The notes beneath the pieces were generated by a model. The model had not been told where the DNA came from and searched no databases. It saw only the letters and a program-made list of their open reading frames with translations. Made by a program: the position numbers and the translations under genes. Positions 35,650 through 46,230 of a DNA stretch of 64,000 bases are shown one piece after another (within the stretch, counting starts at the first letter, position 1; each line of letters opens with the position of its first letter). This DNA is from Apophysomyces variabilis. Its lineage: Eukaryota > Mucoromycota > Mucoromycetes > Mucorales > Mucoraceae. The DNA lies in assembly GCA_002749535.1 (NCBI GenBank), contig MZZL01000399.1, positions 496,001 through 560,000 of the forward strand, read 5' to 3'.

Positions 35650-38600
35650 TTATCGATCATTGCGAACATTAATGGGACGATCACTATAAATCGTAGCTGA
35701 AAATTCCCCTCCAATATCCTTTTCATGTGTCGCAAACACAACAATATAACCTGTCTCGTTTTGGCTCAGAACAACATCACCCGTGGCAACACCCTGGAAA
35801 AAGATAATTAATTCTCTATGCTTATCAAAAGCTGCTTTTCAATCCTACGTTACCTGCACAACGTTGGTATAGGGACCTGATGTAGCTAACTCAGGGCCAA
35901 ACAGTTCTTTTGGATGTTTCTCGTAGATCGTCACGTTCATCGACGGTACGGGATCAATCTTATGGGCCTGTAATCTAACTCTACATCAAAAAGCCCAGTG
36001 AATAAACCTGCTGCTGACGTTCATTATTTTAGAAGCACTTACTTCACAGTGGTCAATTCTCTGATCTCTAATAAATAGCGAGGATTTTTTCCATAGTTGC
36101 CATAGCTGGGGCAGCCCATGGCACTGTATCCTACAATCCTACAACAGCCACACCATAAGCAATCTATCTTCTTTTTTTTTTAAAAAAATATGAATGATCT
36201 GTTACCATTCTCCATGGATCACCTTTCGAAACATGCCCTAGATGGAATCAAACTGTCAATATCCTGATGACCATGAAAAAATTTCACTCGTGGAAAACTC
36301 ACAGCTCCTTCTGTGGGAATAGGTTCAATGTTCAATTGGATATTACTGGCCACTGTCAAAATAAACTGTCCTAGGAGATCGGCTTCGTACGTCGAAGCGA
36401 CAATGGTATAATCTCCGGCTAATCTCAAGGTTTAGCCTATTTGCCGGACAACATAAAATTACTTACGGCTAATGTTTTGTAGTTCGCAATAACAGAATCC
36501 ATGGCGATAAGGACCTGATTCGGCCAAAATATCTCGTACCGATACGCTGATAGGTAGGATAGATTAGTTACGCAAGTGACGAAAGCCAATGAGACAGCCT
36601 CCTTTGCTTTACCTAGCTGCCCTTTTGCCTCCTTCGACTAGCAGTAAGTGCACCGCGAATGATTTTGGAGCTTCTAGCATGAGTAAAAGGCCGGTATCGG
36701 GGCGAGCGGTTAGTGGAGGAACCGTGATTTTCCATTGAGGATTATTAAGGTACGAAGCATTCCATGCATTCCCGCCTGCTGTTTGCTCTGTCCATTGCCC
36801 GGAAATCTGTAGATATAAATGAGAAAGATTGCTTTCTCATGAGCTATGACACTACCTTTTGTTCAATGGGATACCGCATAGGAACTTCTAACAGCTTGAA
36901 AGGAGCCAAGGAGAATGCGCGCAATGAGAAATACAGCGATCTAGCTTTTTCATGCTGAGAAACAACAATGGTATATTCGCTAGTGCCTGGTGGAGCATTG
37001 AAACGAACCTTTTTTTAAAATTTTTTTTTATTTCGTTAGACAATCTGTTTGTTTCTACTGTTTGACATACCAATATATGCGGACTATTAACATACGTCCC
37101 CTCCTTAAAAGGTTCTTCAGGATAATAGACTCTTCCACCGTTGGCGTTGTTATAGATATGCAGCGTTATATAGTCGGTGTTTTCTTCCGTAACTGTGATA
37201 TGCTTCGATAGCAGAAGCCAGATAGCGGCAGGTTTCTTGTCTGGGACATCCATCGTAAGACTAAACTGAGGATTGTATCCTAAAAACTCGCGACAGTCAG
37301 TATACTTTCGCCGTTTCCCTCCGCAAATTCTGTCACCTAAGTTGTAGAGATCCTTTTTAGGTCCCATATTTTCTGGCCAGACGCTAATAACACCCATTAA
37401 TATCTGTAACACACACTGGAATAGCTGATAAGGCTACATACGAGTGTAACACCCATCGATGCGTAAAGAGTTCTGGGTTCCAGTTTAAGTGGATAGATGT
37501 GAAATGCTGACATACGGAGTCGAAATCAATCCAAAAGATACCGTCGTCGTTCTTTTCTGCAATACAAGGATCGTAGTTTAGCGCCTCTTTCAGCTCCGGA
37601 GTCCAATTGATGTTGTCTGCGTGACTGTAAGGTCCGCACCAGCGTTTGTGACTCCATGGATTTTTGACCTGCATGAACCGTTTATCTTGTACCGTCTTGA
37701 TATCTACAAAACCTGCATAAACACACGGCTTCTTTCTTCCTTTCTCTTCCAATAATATACCAATGACTGCATAAGCATGAGTCGGAACCAGTCCTAGGCT
37801 AGCTGCTTCTGCTTCAGTCATTTCCCCAGTGGCTATAGTGACAAGCACATCTCCTATTCCGAGTATTATTCTTACTGGCCTCTACACCAATGGATTACGT
37901 TACCATACTTGGCTCCATCCAATATCCTGTTCCACACCTTATCTGCGGCAAAATTTTTCCTTTATGTAGCCCATGTCAATAATCAATCTTTATGCGCCCC
38001 GCTAAAATACAACTTACTCATGAATAAATATATGTTCAGGGATCCATCCTGTCAAACAGCTGAAGGCAAAGAAATTGTCAGAAAAAAAAGTAGCATCTTA
38101 GTCATACTTACTATAAGTCAATTCCGGAATTTCTTGTCGAGAAATAAAATATCAGTATCATTTCGTATGTCTAGATTTTGGCAACTTACGAACCGGGGAA
38201 ATCGTAGCCTCCCATTAATTTCATATACTAAGGTTCAAGCTTCGTTAGATTTGCATTAGTGTCGATTAATTTTACACGTACCGCCTTCTCTATAATGCTA
38301 GCCCACAGTTCTTCCTTATTGGCCGAGAATGTACACATCAAGGTACCTTCCCTTGACACTGGTAATAGATCATCCACAACTAAGTCGAAGCAAATAGAAA
38401 CTATAAGAAAAAGAAAATAAAGGCAACCATCATGTACCGTACCAATCTGAACAAGTCATTAATTTCAAAAATACATTTATAGGAGGGCATTTTACCTTGC
38501 GAGCAATTCCGTTATATACAAGTTTAATGACGTATTTCCCATTTGGATTATAGCATGGTTGACCTTGTCGGTCTTGAGGGTATATGCAAGAGGTAATAAG

Positions 38601-40341
38601 CTGGACAACAAATGGAACTTTATTGCTATCCTTTGGATATTCAGAAAAGAATAAGCTTACCTGTTTCTTAAATTTTCGTTCATATGCAGCTGCGACACAA
38701 AGAGACGCAACAAACGAACAGTCCGTAACGATGTCTTGAATAATACTCGTACTTTTCATACAAAAATCGACGTTAGCGTAAAATAGCATTTCCTAGGAAA
38801 CAGAGATTCGATGTACCTTGAAATTAGCCGAATCAACCGAGGGTGTCTCATAAATTCCCCTGGCCGTTTCCATCCACCCAGTTTGGCTAACTGTTTGTCT
38901 GATAGCCGAAGAGACCCATCCGGATCGCTGACAAATTGAAAATGTTCAGTCAAGGTATAATTCTATCCTGCATTTGTACACGTACACAAAGTTATTGTGA
39001 GAAGAAAAGTTCTCCTTCAGATCAGATTCATCTATCCACGGCAGGAACACTTTATTGTTCACATTTGAGGTGGTCTTCAAGACTTCAATTTCAGCAGCGG
39101 ATAGGCGTTGGGTCATGATGTCATTGCCAGCATCGAACTTCTCACTGCTTTCCAAAGAGAGGTTGGACATTGATTTCGGTAAAGAACGCGTGGATGAAAC
39201 GGAGGAAGCCCGATATCGTGCAAGAGATGGGCGTCGATTGTCTTCAGCAACGGAAAGAGTGGGGGAACGTGGTGCAGAACACGGGCGTTCGTTTTGAACG
39301 ACTGATTTTAGAGCGTTAGATAGCCATTGCAGTTATACCGAGCATACCTAGCAGGGTGGTCGTGTTATTTTGGTTCTTTTGCGCTGCTTTTAATGCCTCG
39401 GCCTTATCCAGTGCTCGTGTAAACATGTCTCGGGCAAATATTCTCTTCGGGCTCCCTTTCTCCAGATCTACTCATTTATAAATTTTTAAAAAGATCGTCA
39501 ACCCGATTTGCCTTCCCCTTTCTCTTTCTTGATCCAGATGCCCACCTTTAAACGCTTTGTGGAAATACTCCGCTGCATGGGCATAGTAGCCCAAAGCTTG
39601 GTCATTGTAAGCTTTCTCTTCACTCACTTCACCCTGTTCTAATGCAAACTGAGACCGTCCGGAGAGGTCAGTATTCCGCATATATCCACTTATTTGAAGA
39701 TCTATGACTGTACCTGAGCTTTTTCCCAATAGATATCGACTTGCGTCTTTTCAAAGTCGTCATCATCGGTTCCGTCATCCGAATCATTGGATGGTGTCGT
39801 TGGCTCGATAGAAGTAGAAACTTTATCTCCTGTTGGATGAGGACAATGTTTCCGGGCGTCGGGGTGCGTTGTTAAGGTTTTGGATGCATCCATATATCGA
39901 TCCAATTGTTCCCCTCGATGTATGTATTCATTCCGTTTTTGTATCAATGGCGCCGGCTCTACCCGGCCATCAAGACAGGTATAATCGACTTTGGAGGAGT
40001 TGTGAGATGTGAAAGCTATGCAAGTGTTGTGTTGGGATTGAACTTACCCGTTAGCAATTCGGAAAGGGCCTGGACAACGGTGAACGATGAGAGAGGTTGG
40101 TAGGTGTCATGAATAGCATTACCTGACTAGCGAGTCGATAGGCTTCTCTTGCTTGGGCAAACTGACCCAGCCGATCGAATTCGACTGCCTGACAAGCCTT
40201 AAAATACGCTTCTGTGTATAATTTTTTCGGATTTTGCTTATCCAGCGCAGTTGAAACGTGCGAGGATTGTACTGAAGTTACTAAGACGGGATTTCGACGT
40301 GTAGCTTTAGAGGAATGACGGTCTCCTGGTGTATCGGCCAT
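35650..40341 (-). CDS. Calpain-7/PalB/Rim13-like cysteine protease
   Basis: ESCRT-linked calpain, orthologous by family to animal CAPN7 and fungal PalB/Rim13, which cleaves the PacC/Rim101 factor in alkaline signalling. About 20 exons. Two MIT-like helical repeats at the N-terminus (exons 40123-40341, 40048-40069, 39714-39958, 39546-39648, 39348-39467). Linker and protease start: 38986-39301, 38817-38927. Catalytic Cys in [20 protein letters not shown] (38661-38751). Then 38496-38600, a 4-nt exon 38443-38446, 38282-38379 ([10 protein letters not shown]), 38190-38227 ([12 protein letters not shown]), and GWIPE near 38060. Catalytic His is in PTHAYAVI and Asn in [11 protein letters not shown]2-like C-terminal domains follow ([17 protein letters not shown] onward), ending VRNDR. 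The exon junction near 37950-38030 did not resolve in frame. Confidence 0.9.
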
Positions 40342-40587
40342 ATACGCCTACAGCGTTCTGAAAGGGAAAAGCGAAGGGAGGGAGGGGAAACAAAGAGAAA
40401 GTCGGCCGGAACTTAATAGACTGATTATGACTCTGTGCGTATGTGAGGGGACGGGGGCGTCACTTTTTCAGAAAATGATTCGACAGTCATTTGACTTTTT
40501 GGTTCACAGACGTGTAAAGTATCGAAAAAAAACATGTATATTACAAGAAATAAGAAAGAAAAAGACGGCAAAATAAAAGTTATTCTT

Positions 40588-41234
40588 CTATTCTTTAGCG
40601 ATCAAATCATTGTATGCCTCCTCATCTAATAACTTCTCCAATTCTTCTGGGTTGGACAACTTGATCTTAGCGAACCAACCTAAAATAACATTCGGTCATT
40701 AAGAAAGAAGGGACATGATAGGATAGAAAGAAGGAAAAGCTTACCCTCTCTATCGGGACTGGAATTGATCAGATCAGGCTTATCTTCCAATGCTTTGTTG
40801 ACATTGATGACTTCTCCAGATACAGGAGCATAGACATCACTAGCCGCCTTGACAGACTCAACCACACCGAATGAAGCTATAACAGATCATCCTGATCAAT
40901 TTTTCTTTTCCCTTTATTGCACTCTTATCTTTACCTCCTGCTTCATAATGTTCACCCACAGAGGGTGTTTCAACAAAAACCACATCACCCAACAATTGTT
41001 GAGCATGATCAGTGAGACCGATGGTTCCTACACCATTTTCAACCGAAATCCATTCATGTTCTTCAGTGAACTTCTTGGCTAATGAAGATGGGAGTTAGTG
41101 ATTTTGCTTATCAAGAAGACGCGAGGAAAAAAGGGGAATGGATTCAACTTACTGGCATAGGTACGAAGGACCGATTTACGGACGGCGGGGGCGTAGGGAC
41201 GAGCAACACGGGCAGCCAAAAGTTTGAGGGACAT
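40588..41234 (-). CDS. GCV3: Glycine cleavage system H protein
   Basis: Lipoyl carrier of the mitochondrial glycine decarboxylase complex, shuttling the aminomethyl group between P and T proteins. Exons 41153-41234, 40935-41078, 40745-40876, 40588-40679; 450 nt, 149 aa. The first 27 residues are Arg/Ala-rich ([20 protein letters not shown]), a mitochondrial presequence. The core reads [20 protein letters not shown]. The lipoylated lysine, at about residue 85, lies in [20 protein letters not shown]. The C-terminal [20 protein letters not shown] is typical. Confidence 0.97.
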
Positions 41235-41878
41235 GGATTTGGGAGAAAAGGAGGAGAAGAAGGTGAGAAAACAAAGAGAGAAGACGATTCCATCTCGTTA
41301 TTATTTATTTTTTCCTTTCTCCACCGAGTCAAAATTCAAAGATGTTCAAGACAAGGGAGTTACCATAAGCATCCACATTGTGTAATAGAGGGTTACCTTT
41401 AGAAGTAGCGCTCATCCAACCCGAGCCAACGACTGGTGTAAACCCTCCAATGCGGCGCTTCAATTAACTATGACATGGCGTTCCGGAATCTTTGATCTCT
41501 TTTTTTTTTATCTTTTTCTCAGTGTCCCCCCTTTCCCCCCTCTCCTTCTGACCGAACTGGCTATGCCTTCTACAGCCTCTTGTAATTTGACGATGAGAGA
41601 AAGCCTGTCATAACAAGTTGCTTCCTGTATTATTCTATCATTCTGCTCACTAGTTTTGAGTTCATCCCTATTAAGTGTTTCGAAAGGATACTGCTTCTAT
41701 ATTTACGAGCACATGATATACCGGATACTGTCCCTATGCAATCGGATCGAAGTGCCCGGACAACATGCCTCATTGCACTGTTTCTTTCGTTTTGTTTGGG
41801 ATGACGGAAACTTTACCGCTCCGCCCATGTGACCTGAACGTATCTAATGCCCGCCAAGAAGCGCAAAAACCTTTAAAA
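41235..41878. promoter_or_regulatory. Divergent spacer between GCV3 and the I9 inhibitor
   Basis: About 640 bp between divergent starts. A T-run (about 41503-41510) and C-rich blocks are present. No clear TATA box and no gene identified. Confidence 0.35.
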
Positions 41879-42237
41879 ATGCTTCGTTCTCTTCTTTTCT
41901 CGCTTGTCTTTTTGTTAAATTTACAACAAGCTTATACCACAATGTCATGTAAAGCAAATATTGACAGCTTATGATTTCCTTCTGGCTAACATGGATTATA
42001 GCTAACTACATCGTTACCTTCAAGAAAGATACTCCCGACGACGTGATTGAAGAACACATCAGACAAACCGAAGCCAGTGGTGCCAAGATCACACATAGAT
42101 ATCCTGCTATTAAGGGCTTTGCTGTTGAAGTTCCAGACAGCGTGGTGAGCACTTTATCTCTTGCTAGTCCACACGTCGATAACGTCGAGGCAGACGGCGA
42201 AGTCACCACACAGGGCGCAAAACTGCTATCCGCCTAA
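41879..42237 (+). CDS. PBI2: Proteinase inhibitor I9 (Pbi2-like), possible dual start
   Basis: Homologue of yeast vacuolar proteinase B inhibitor, which is related to subtilisin propeptides. Exons 41879-41948 and 42002-42237; 306 nt, 101 aa from the first ATG. The I9 domain is NYIVTFKKDTPDDVIEEHI through GAKITHRYPAIKGFAVEVPD and HVDNVEADGEVTTQ. From the first ATG the product begins with a strong signal peptide (MLRSLLFSLVFLLNLQQAY). A second in-frame ATG in good context (ACAATGTC) 63 nt downstream would give an 80-aa cytosolic form like yeast Pbi2. Which start is used cannot be seen. Confidence 0.9.
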
Positions 42238-43194
42238 AATGAAGTTAGCCTCTAGTGTTTAGCTACCTTTATGATCACACTATTCATGAATAAAAAGATG
42301 CATGGAATCCTGCGTCTTTTTGTCGGCACTTGCAAAGCTGTAGTTATATTGCCGATATTTTGGGATGGTTGAAATGAAGCGTCAAGCTAAGCATCGGTTC
42401 CTTTCTCTGTTAGGAAACCCGTAAGATGACTTGTCTGTATGCTGGGTTTGTGGAGAAGACAGGAGAGCTTGTCGATCTGCACTAGGTGTATTGCTAATTT
42501 CTCGCATGTGTGCCATACCTTGTCATACGTTCTTTATTCAGCTTGGTCACGACACCGTGTATATAAGCGTTTCTTTTTTGGGGGACTTTATGGAAAGAAC
42601 TGCCAAAATGCCGTTCTATTCACACAGAAGATAAACTCTTGTATCAGCAGGACATGGTGCATTTGCATCGATTTCGGACCGAGATTTCAATGTAGGGTCT
42701 CTTAGCAAAGCTATTTCGTTGCCTAAGGAAATCGGCAGAAGCTCCGAAAGTCTTCTCTCTATTGTATGATCCGACCCTTCTGCCAATTCCGGGAAAGTGA
42801 AGCCAAGATATTGACAAGGCAGCTTCGGTTTAATCATTCTTCGCGTCGCCCATATCAATAACAATGCTTTTAGCGCAGCAAAGTAACAAAGTGTTAGTTC
42901 ACGCATACAAGAGGGAGGCAGCTGGGAAGGGTAAACCTCCGAATTTCGGCGGATAAAATCCTCAGAGTCTATATCTAGCCTTGATAGTGGTAAAAATGCT
43001 TCCTGAAGAGTTCACTAAGACGGACCGAATGGCTGCCGGCGTGATGGAATTTTGGGGAGGACTTTTATTCTGTTCGGGAAATGTGGCACTGTGGCATCGA
43101 CCTTAGTGACTGCTCCAAATCATGAACCGCTAGGGCTCTGTATTTAACCTGGTCCGTATGAAAGGACATCCATTTCTTATTTACCCTGGCAGTA
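42238..43194. other. Spacer holding a weak minus-strand ORF
   Basis: No confirmed gene. Its right part is the upstream region of DSS1. A possible minus-strand hypothetical exon (42616 to about 43012) is listed separately. Confidence 0.4.
42616..43012 (-). CDS. Possible hypothetical protein exon
   Basis: The minus-strand frame is open well upstream of its first ATG (42906) and is preceded by a CTCTTCAG acceptor near 43012. It reads LDIDSEDFIRRNSEVYPSQL, then LTLCYFAALKALLLIWATRR and FTFPELAEGSDHTIERRLSE. Composition is protein-like, but no family is recognised. Any upstream exon would run antisense to the start of DSS1. Confidence 0.3.
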
Positions 43195-46010
43195 ATGTTA
43201 AGGAAAGCTCCACAGAGTGTGAGAGCGTTATCTCGGCTGGTACAAGTACCGAGATACCAATTCCTACACTGTGCATGGAGGCGCAATAATGTTAGGGTCT
43301 TCAATAGAAAGCAATCAACTGCTTCTCCCAATCATGAACCGATCGCAGTGATCGCCGGTTCTGACAAGCTGGATACAGACCTGATAGTTGAGAAGGAAAC
43401 TCTAGTGCGACAAGGAGGTATTCCTCGTTTGGAAATAGGCGATTATGTCGAAGTGTTCAAGTATGCTATTGTTAAGCATACTGGCAATGACTAATGGGTA
43501 CAACATGTAGAAACACAAACTACCGTGGTATTGTCATCCGACAAAAGAAAGTAGCTGGTGGCATGCAACAAATTTCAGTTTATTGCTCTTCGAGGAAAAC
43601 AATTGATGTTCGAAACGACAGCATTGCCTTCAGTGTTCCTGCCCAGGAGTTTCGAAAGTACGTTAACTCGCCACTCGAGATCGATGAAACTGGGGAGAAA
43701 GCCCAATCAGTACCACTGGAATATGATCGTGCTATCAAGACATATTGGGGGAAGATTAAAACCCAAAGATCGATAGGATATAGTCGCTTGGAAACGATAT
43801 ATGACCATTTTATCAAACAAGCCCATTCAGACAACGACAAGGTGACCGTTACGTTAGAGGATCTCGCCAAATATGCATTTGGAGAAAAGGAATTTGAAGA
43901 AAAGAGATACGAAACACTTTATGCTACTTTTGCACATATTGTGGACGATAATGTACGGTTTATTCCAACGTTATATGGACATAGCACGGGAAAGTGGGAA
44001 TTACGGTCAAAGAATAGCACAAAAGAGCTTCAGCAAATCGTCGACTGGATCCGATCGAGGGATGAAGCATATACTGACTTTCTGGAGCATACCAGGGCGC
44101 TTGTTGAATTTTATCAATCCCATGCCGATGCTATCTATGGTACTATATCAAAAAGAGACATCAGTGCTGGGAAGAAGTTGGTATCTCAGCTTACAAAGAC
44201 GGACAAACGGTTTATCAACTTCTTTGTCGATTGGATCAAGTCGCCGGAAGTAGTAACTCGATCTCTACCTCATGGGAAACATTGTCCAACTATACTTAAG
44301 GCACTTGGTTGCTATTCCGCTAGCACTTTGATGGATCAATCCTTAGCGGTGACTTTTCTCAAACAAGTTGGCATGTTCAAGCCTTGGGATAATGTGTCGC
44401 TTGTGGACAATGCAGATAGTATCAGTGAATTTGTTTGGTCTGAAAAAGCCAAAGCGAGTGAACAAAAGATGCAACAATATGCAGACGCTTTCTTAGGTGC
44501 AGATAATGTACACAAGGCGGGATTCAACGCGCGCGATACGTGTGATGGCATTCGACACGATTTTGGTGATATGCCAGTGTATACGATTGATGATCCATCG
44601 GCTAAGGAAATTGATGATGGCATCTCTATCGAGCCTATCCCTAACGAAGACGCCAGCTGGCTACATGTACATATTGCAGATCCATCTGCTTACATCTCGC
44701 CTGGCCATGAATTGACACGGATTATGGAAGAAAGAATTCAGACGTTATATCTCCCAGAAACTCATTTCCCAATACTTCCGGAGAGGCTTGCTTCTGAAAA
44801 GTTCAGTCTCAGTGCTTCGGCCCACTCGGCGCCTAACCGGAATGGGTCACAGTATGCTATGACATTCAGCACCAAATTGGATAAGGACGGGAACATTATG
44901 GCTTGGAAAGTTCAACCAAGTTTGGTGAAAAATATAGTCAAAGTGTATTATGACGATGTGGACCGGATCTTGGAACCAGTTGCTTCCGTCAGTACCAGCG
45001 ATCCATTAGTCGACTTCTCCAAAACATTTGTTCATCCTGTCATAGACGAAGCTATAGAAATCCCGAAGAGTCATCGCCTCGCCAAATTACATGAAAGAAA
45101 CCTTATAGATCTGCATCATTTAACGCGCAAACACTATGACTTCCGCAAACGAAATGGCGCTATCCAGTTTAGTCGTCCAACTGCTCAAGTATCATTATCG
45201 CCTACCCCACTAGATATTCCTGAATTCGAATACTCCAAACCTTCATTTGCTTCCAATATACCTACCGTACGTGTGTCACTCGACCGATCGTCAAGCTCCC
45301 CCGCACGTCGCATGGTCGCTGAAACCATGATTATGGGTGGACGCATTGTGAGCCAATTTGGACGCGAACATGGCATCCCTTTGCCATTCCGCACTCAGTC
45401 CTGGAGCGAAAATGTGGATAAAACGCTTCTACAAGAATTGTTAAACAGCCGCGATCCTGTCCACGGCATGGTGAAGTTTAATGATATGCTGAGGTACGCT
45501 CCTATGTTTACTCCTGCATCGATCACTACGGTAGCAGGTCTGCCTCACGCAATCATGGGCATCTCAGATGGCTATGTCAAGGCAACATCCCCTTTGCGGC
45601 GTTACCTTGATATTGTTGTGCATTGGCAGCTCAAGGCCCACCTTTTGAAAGAAAAAGCACCCTTTACAGTAGATGATCTTAAGCGATTCGCGCCTCAGGT
45701 AGAAGCCCGAGAAAAAGCGTTATCTTATATTGGTGCACGGGGTACGCATCACTGGGTGACCCAACTCCTCCAACGATATCAGGCTGAACATCAAGAAAAG
45801 GTGTGGACATGCATTGCTAATGAATCAGACAAAGTTTCGTACAGTGAATTGGGTGGAGCGATCAACACAGCAGCAGTGACCATCCTCGAGCTTGGTATCC
45901 GAGCAAGAGTAGAAAAATTAGATAGAGCAGTTCAAGTTGGTGATATAATGAAGGTTCGCGTCACAAAGATAGATCCATTGAGCGGTTTCGTGAACCTTGC
46001 AATTGTTTAG
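43195..46010 (+). CDS. DSS1: Mitochondrial 3'-5' exoribonuclease, RNase II family (Dss1)
   Basis: RNB-domain exonuclease of the mitochondrial degradosome (yeast Dss1/Msu1, Neurospora Cyt-4). Exon 43195-43460 joins 43511-46010 across a 50-nt intron with branch ACTAAT; 921 aa. The N-terminus (MLRKAPQSVRALSRLVQVPR) is Arg-rich, a mitochondrial presequence. The RNB domain starts near residue 445 with YTIDDPSAKEIDDGISIEP, supplying the catalytic aspartates. Later landmarks are RLASEKFSLS, GRIVSQFGREHGIPLPFR and the C-terminal ATSPLRRYLDIVVHWQ. Without splicing the frame stops at 43494, so the intron is needed. Confidence 0.93.
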
Positions 46011-46230
46011 AAAGGGATAAGAGAGCAACACCGTTGTACATTTTGTTTTTCTGCATTAATACAAAAGCATTATTTTATAGACATTCGTAAATGGTAATTA
46101 TCCAAACAGCAATAGCCAGGAAACATATGGCTTGTACTACGTTACGCATTCGCGTTTGAGGTCTCGGTGATAAAAGCCCAGATGGAGGGGCAATTTCTTG
46201 TTTGTGTCCGTTTCCAATAGATCGCTCTCC
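46011..46230. other. Short spacer DSS1 to F-box gene
   Basis: About 220 bp in the same orientation; it must hold the DSS1 3' end and the F-box promoter. No element identified. Confidence 0.4.

Noticed and set aside
43494..43510. DSS1 beginning at a second start around 43494
   Set aside because: A 50-nt intron 43461-43510 with a good branch site joins the upstream presequence exon in frame, giving VEVFKNTNYRG.
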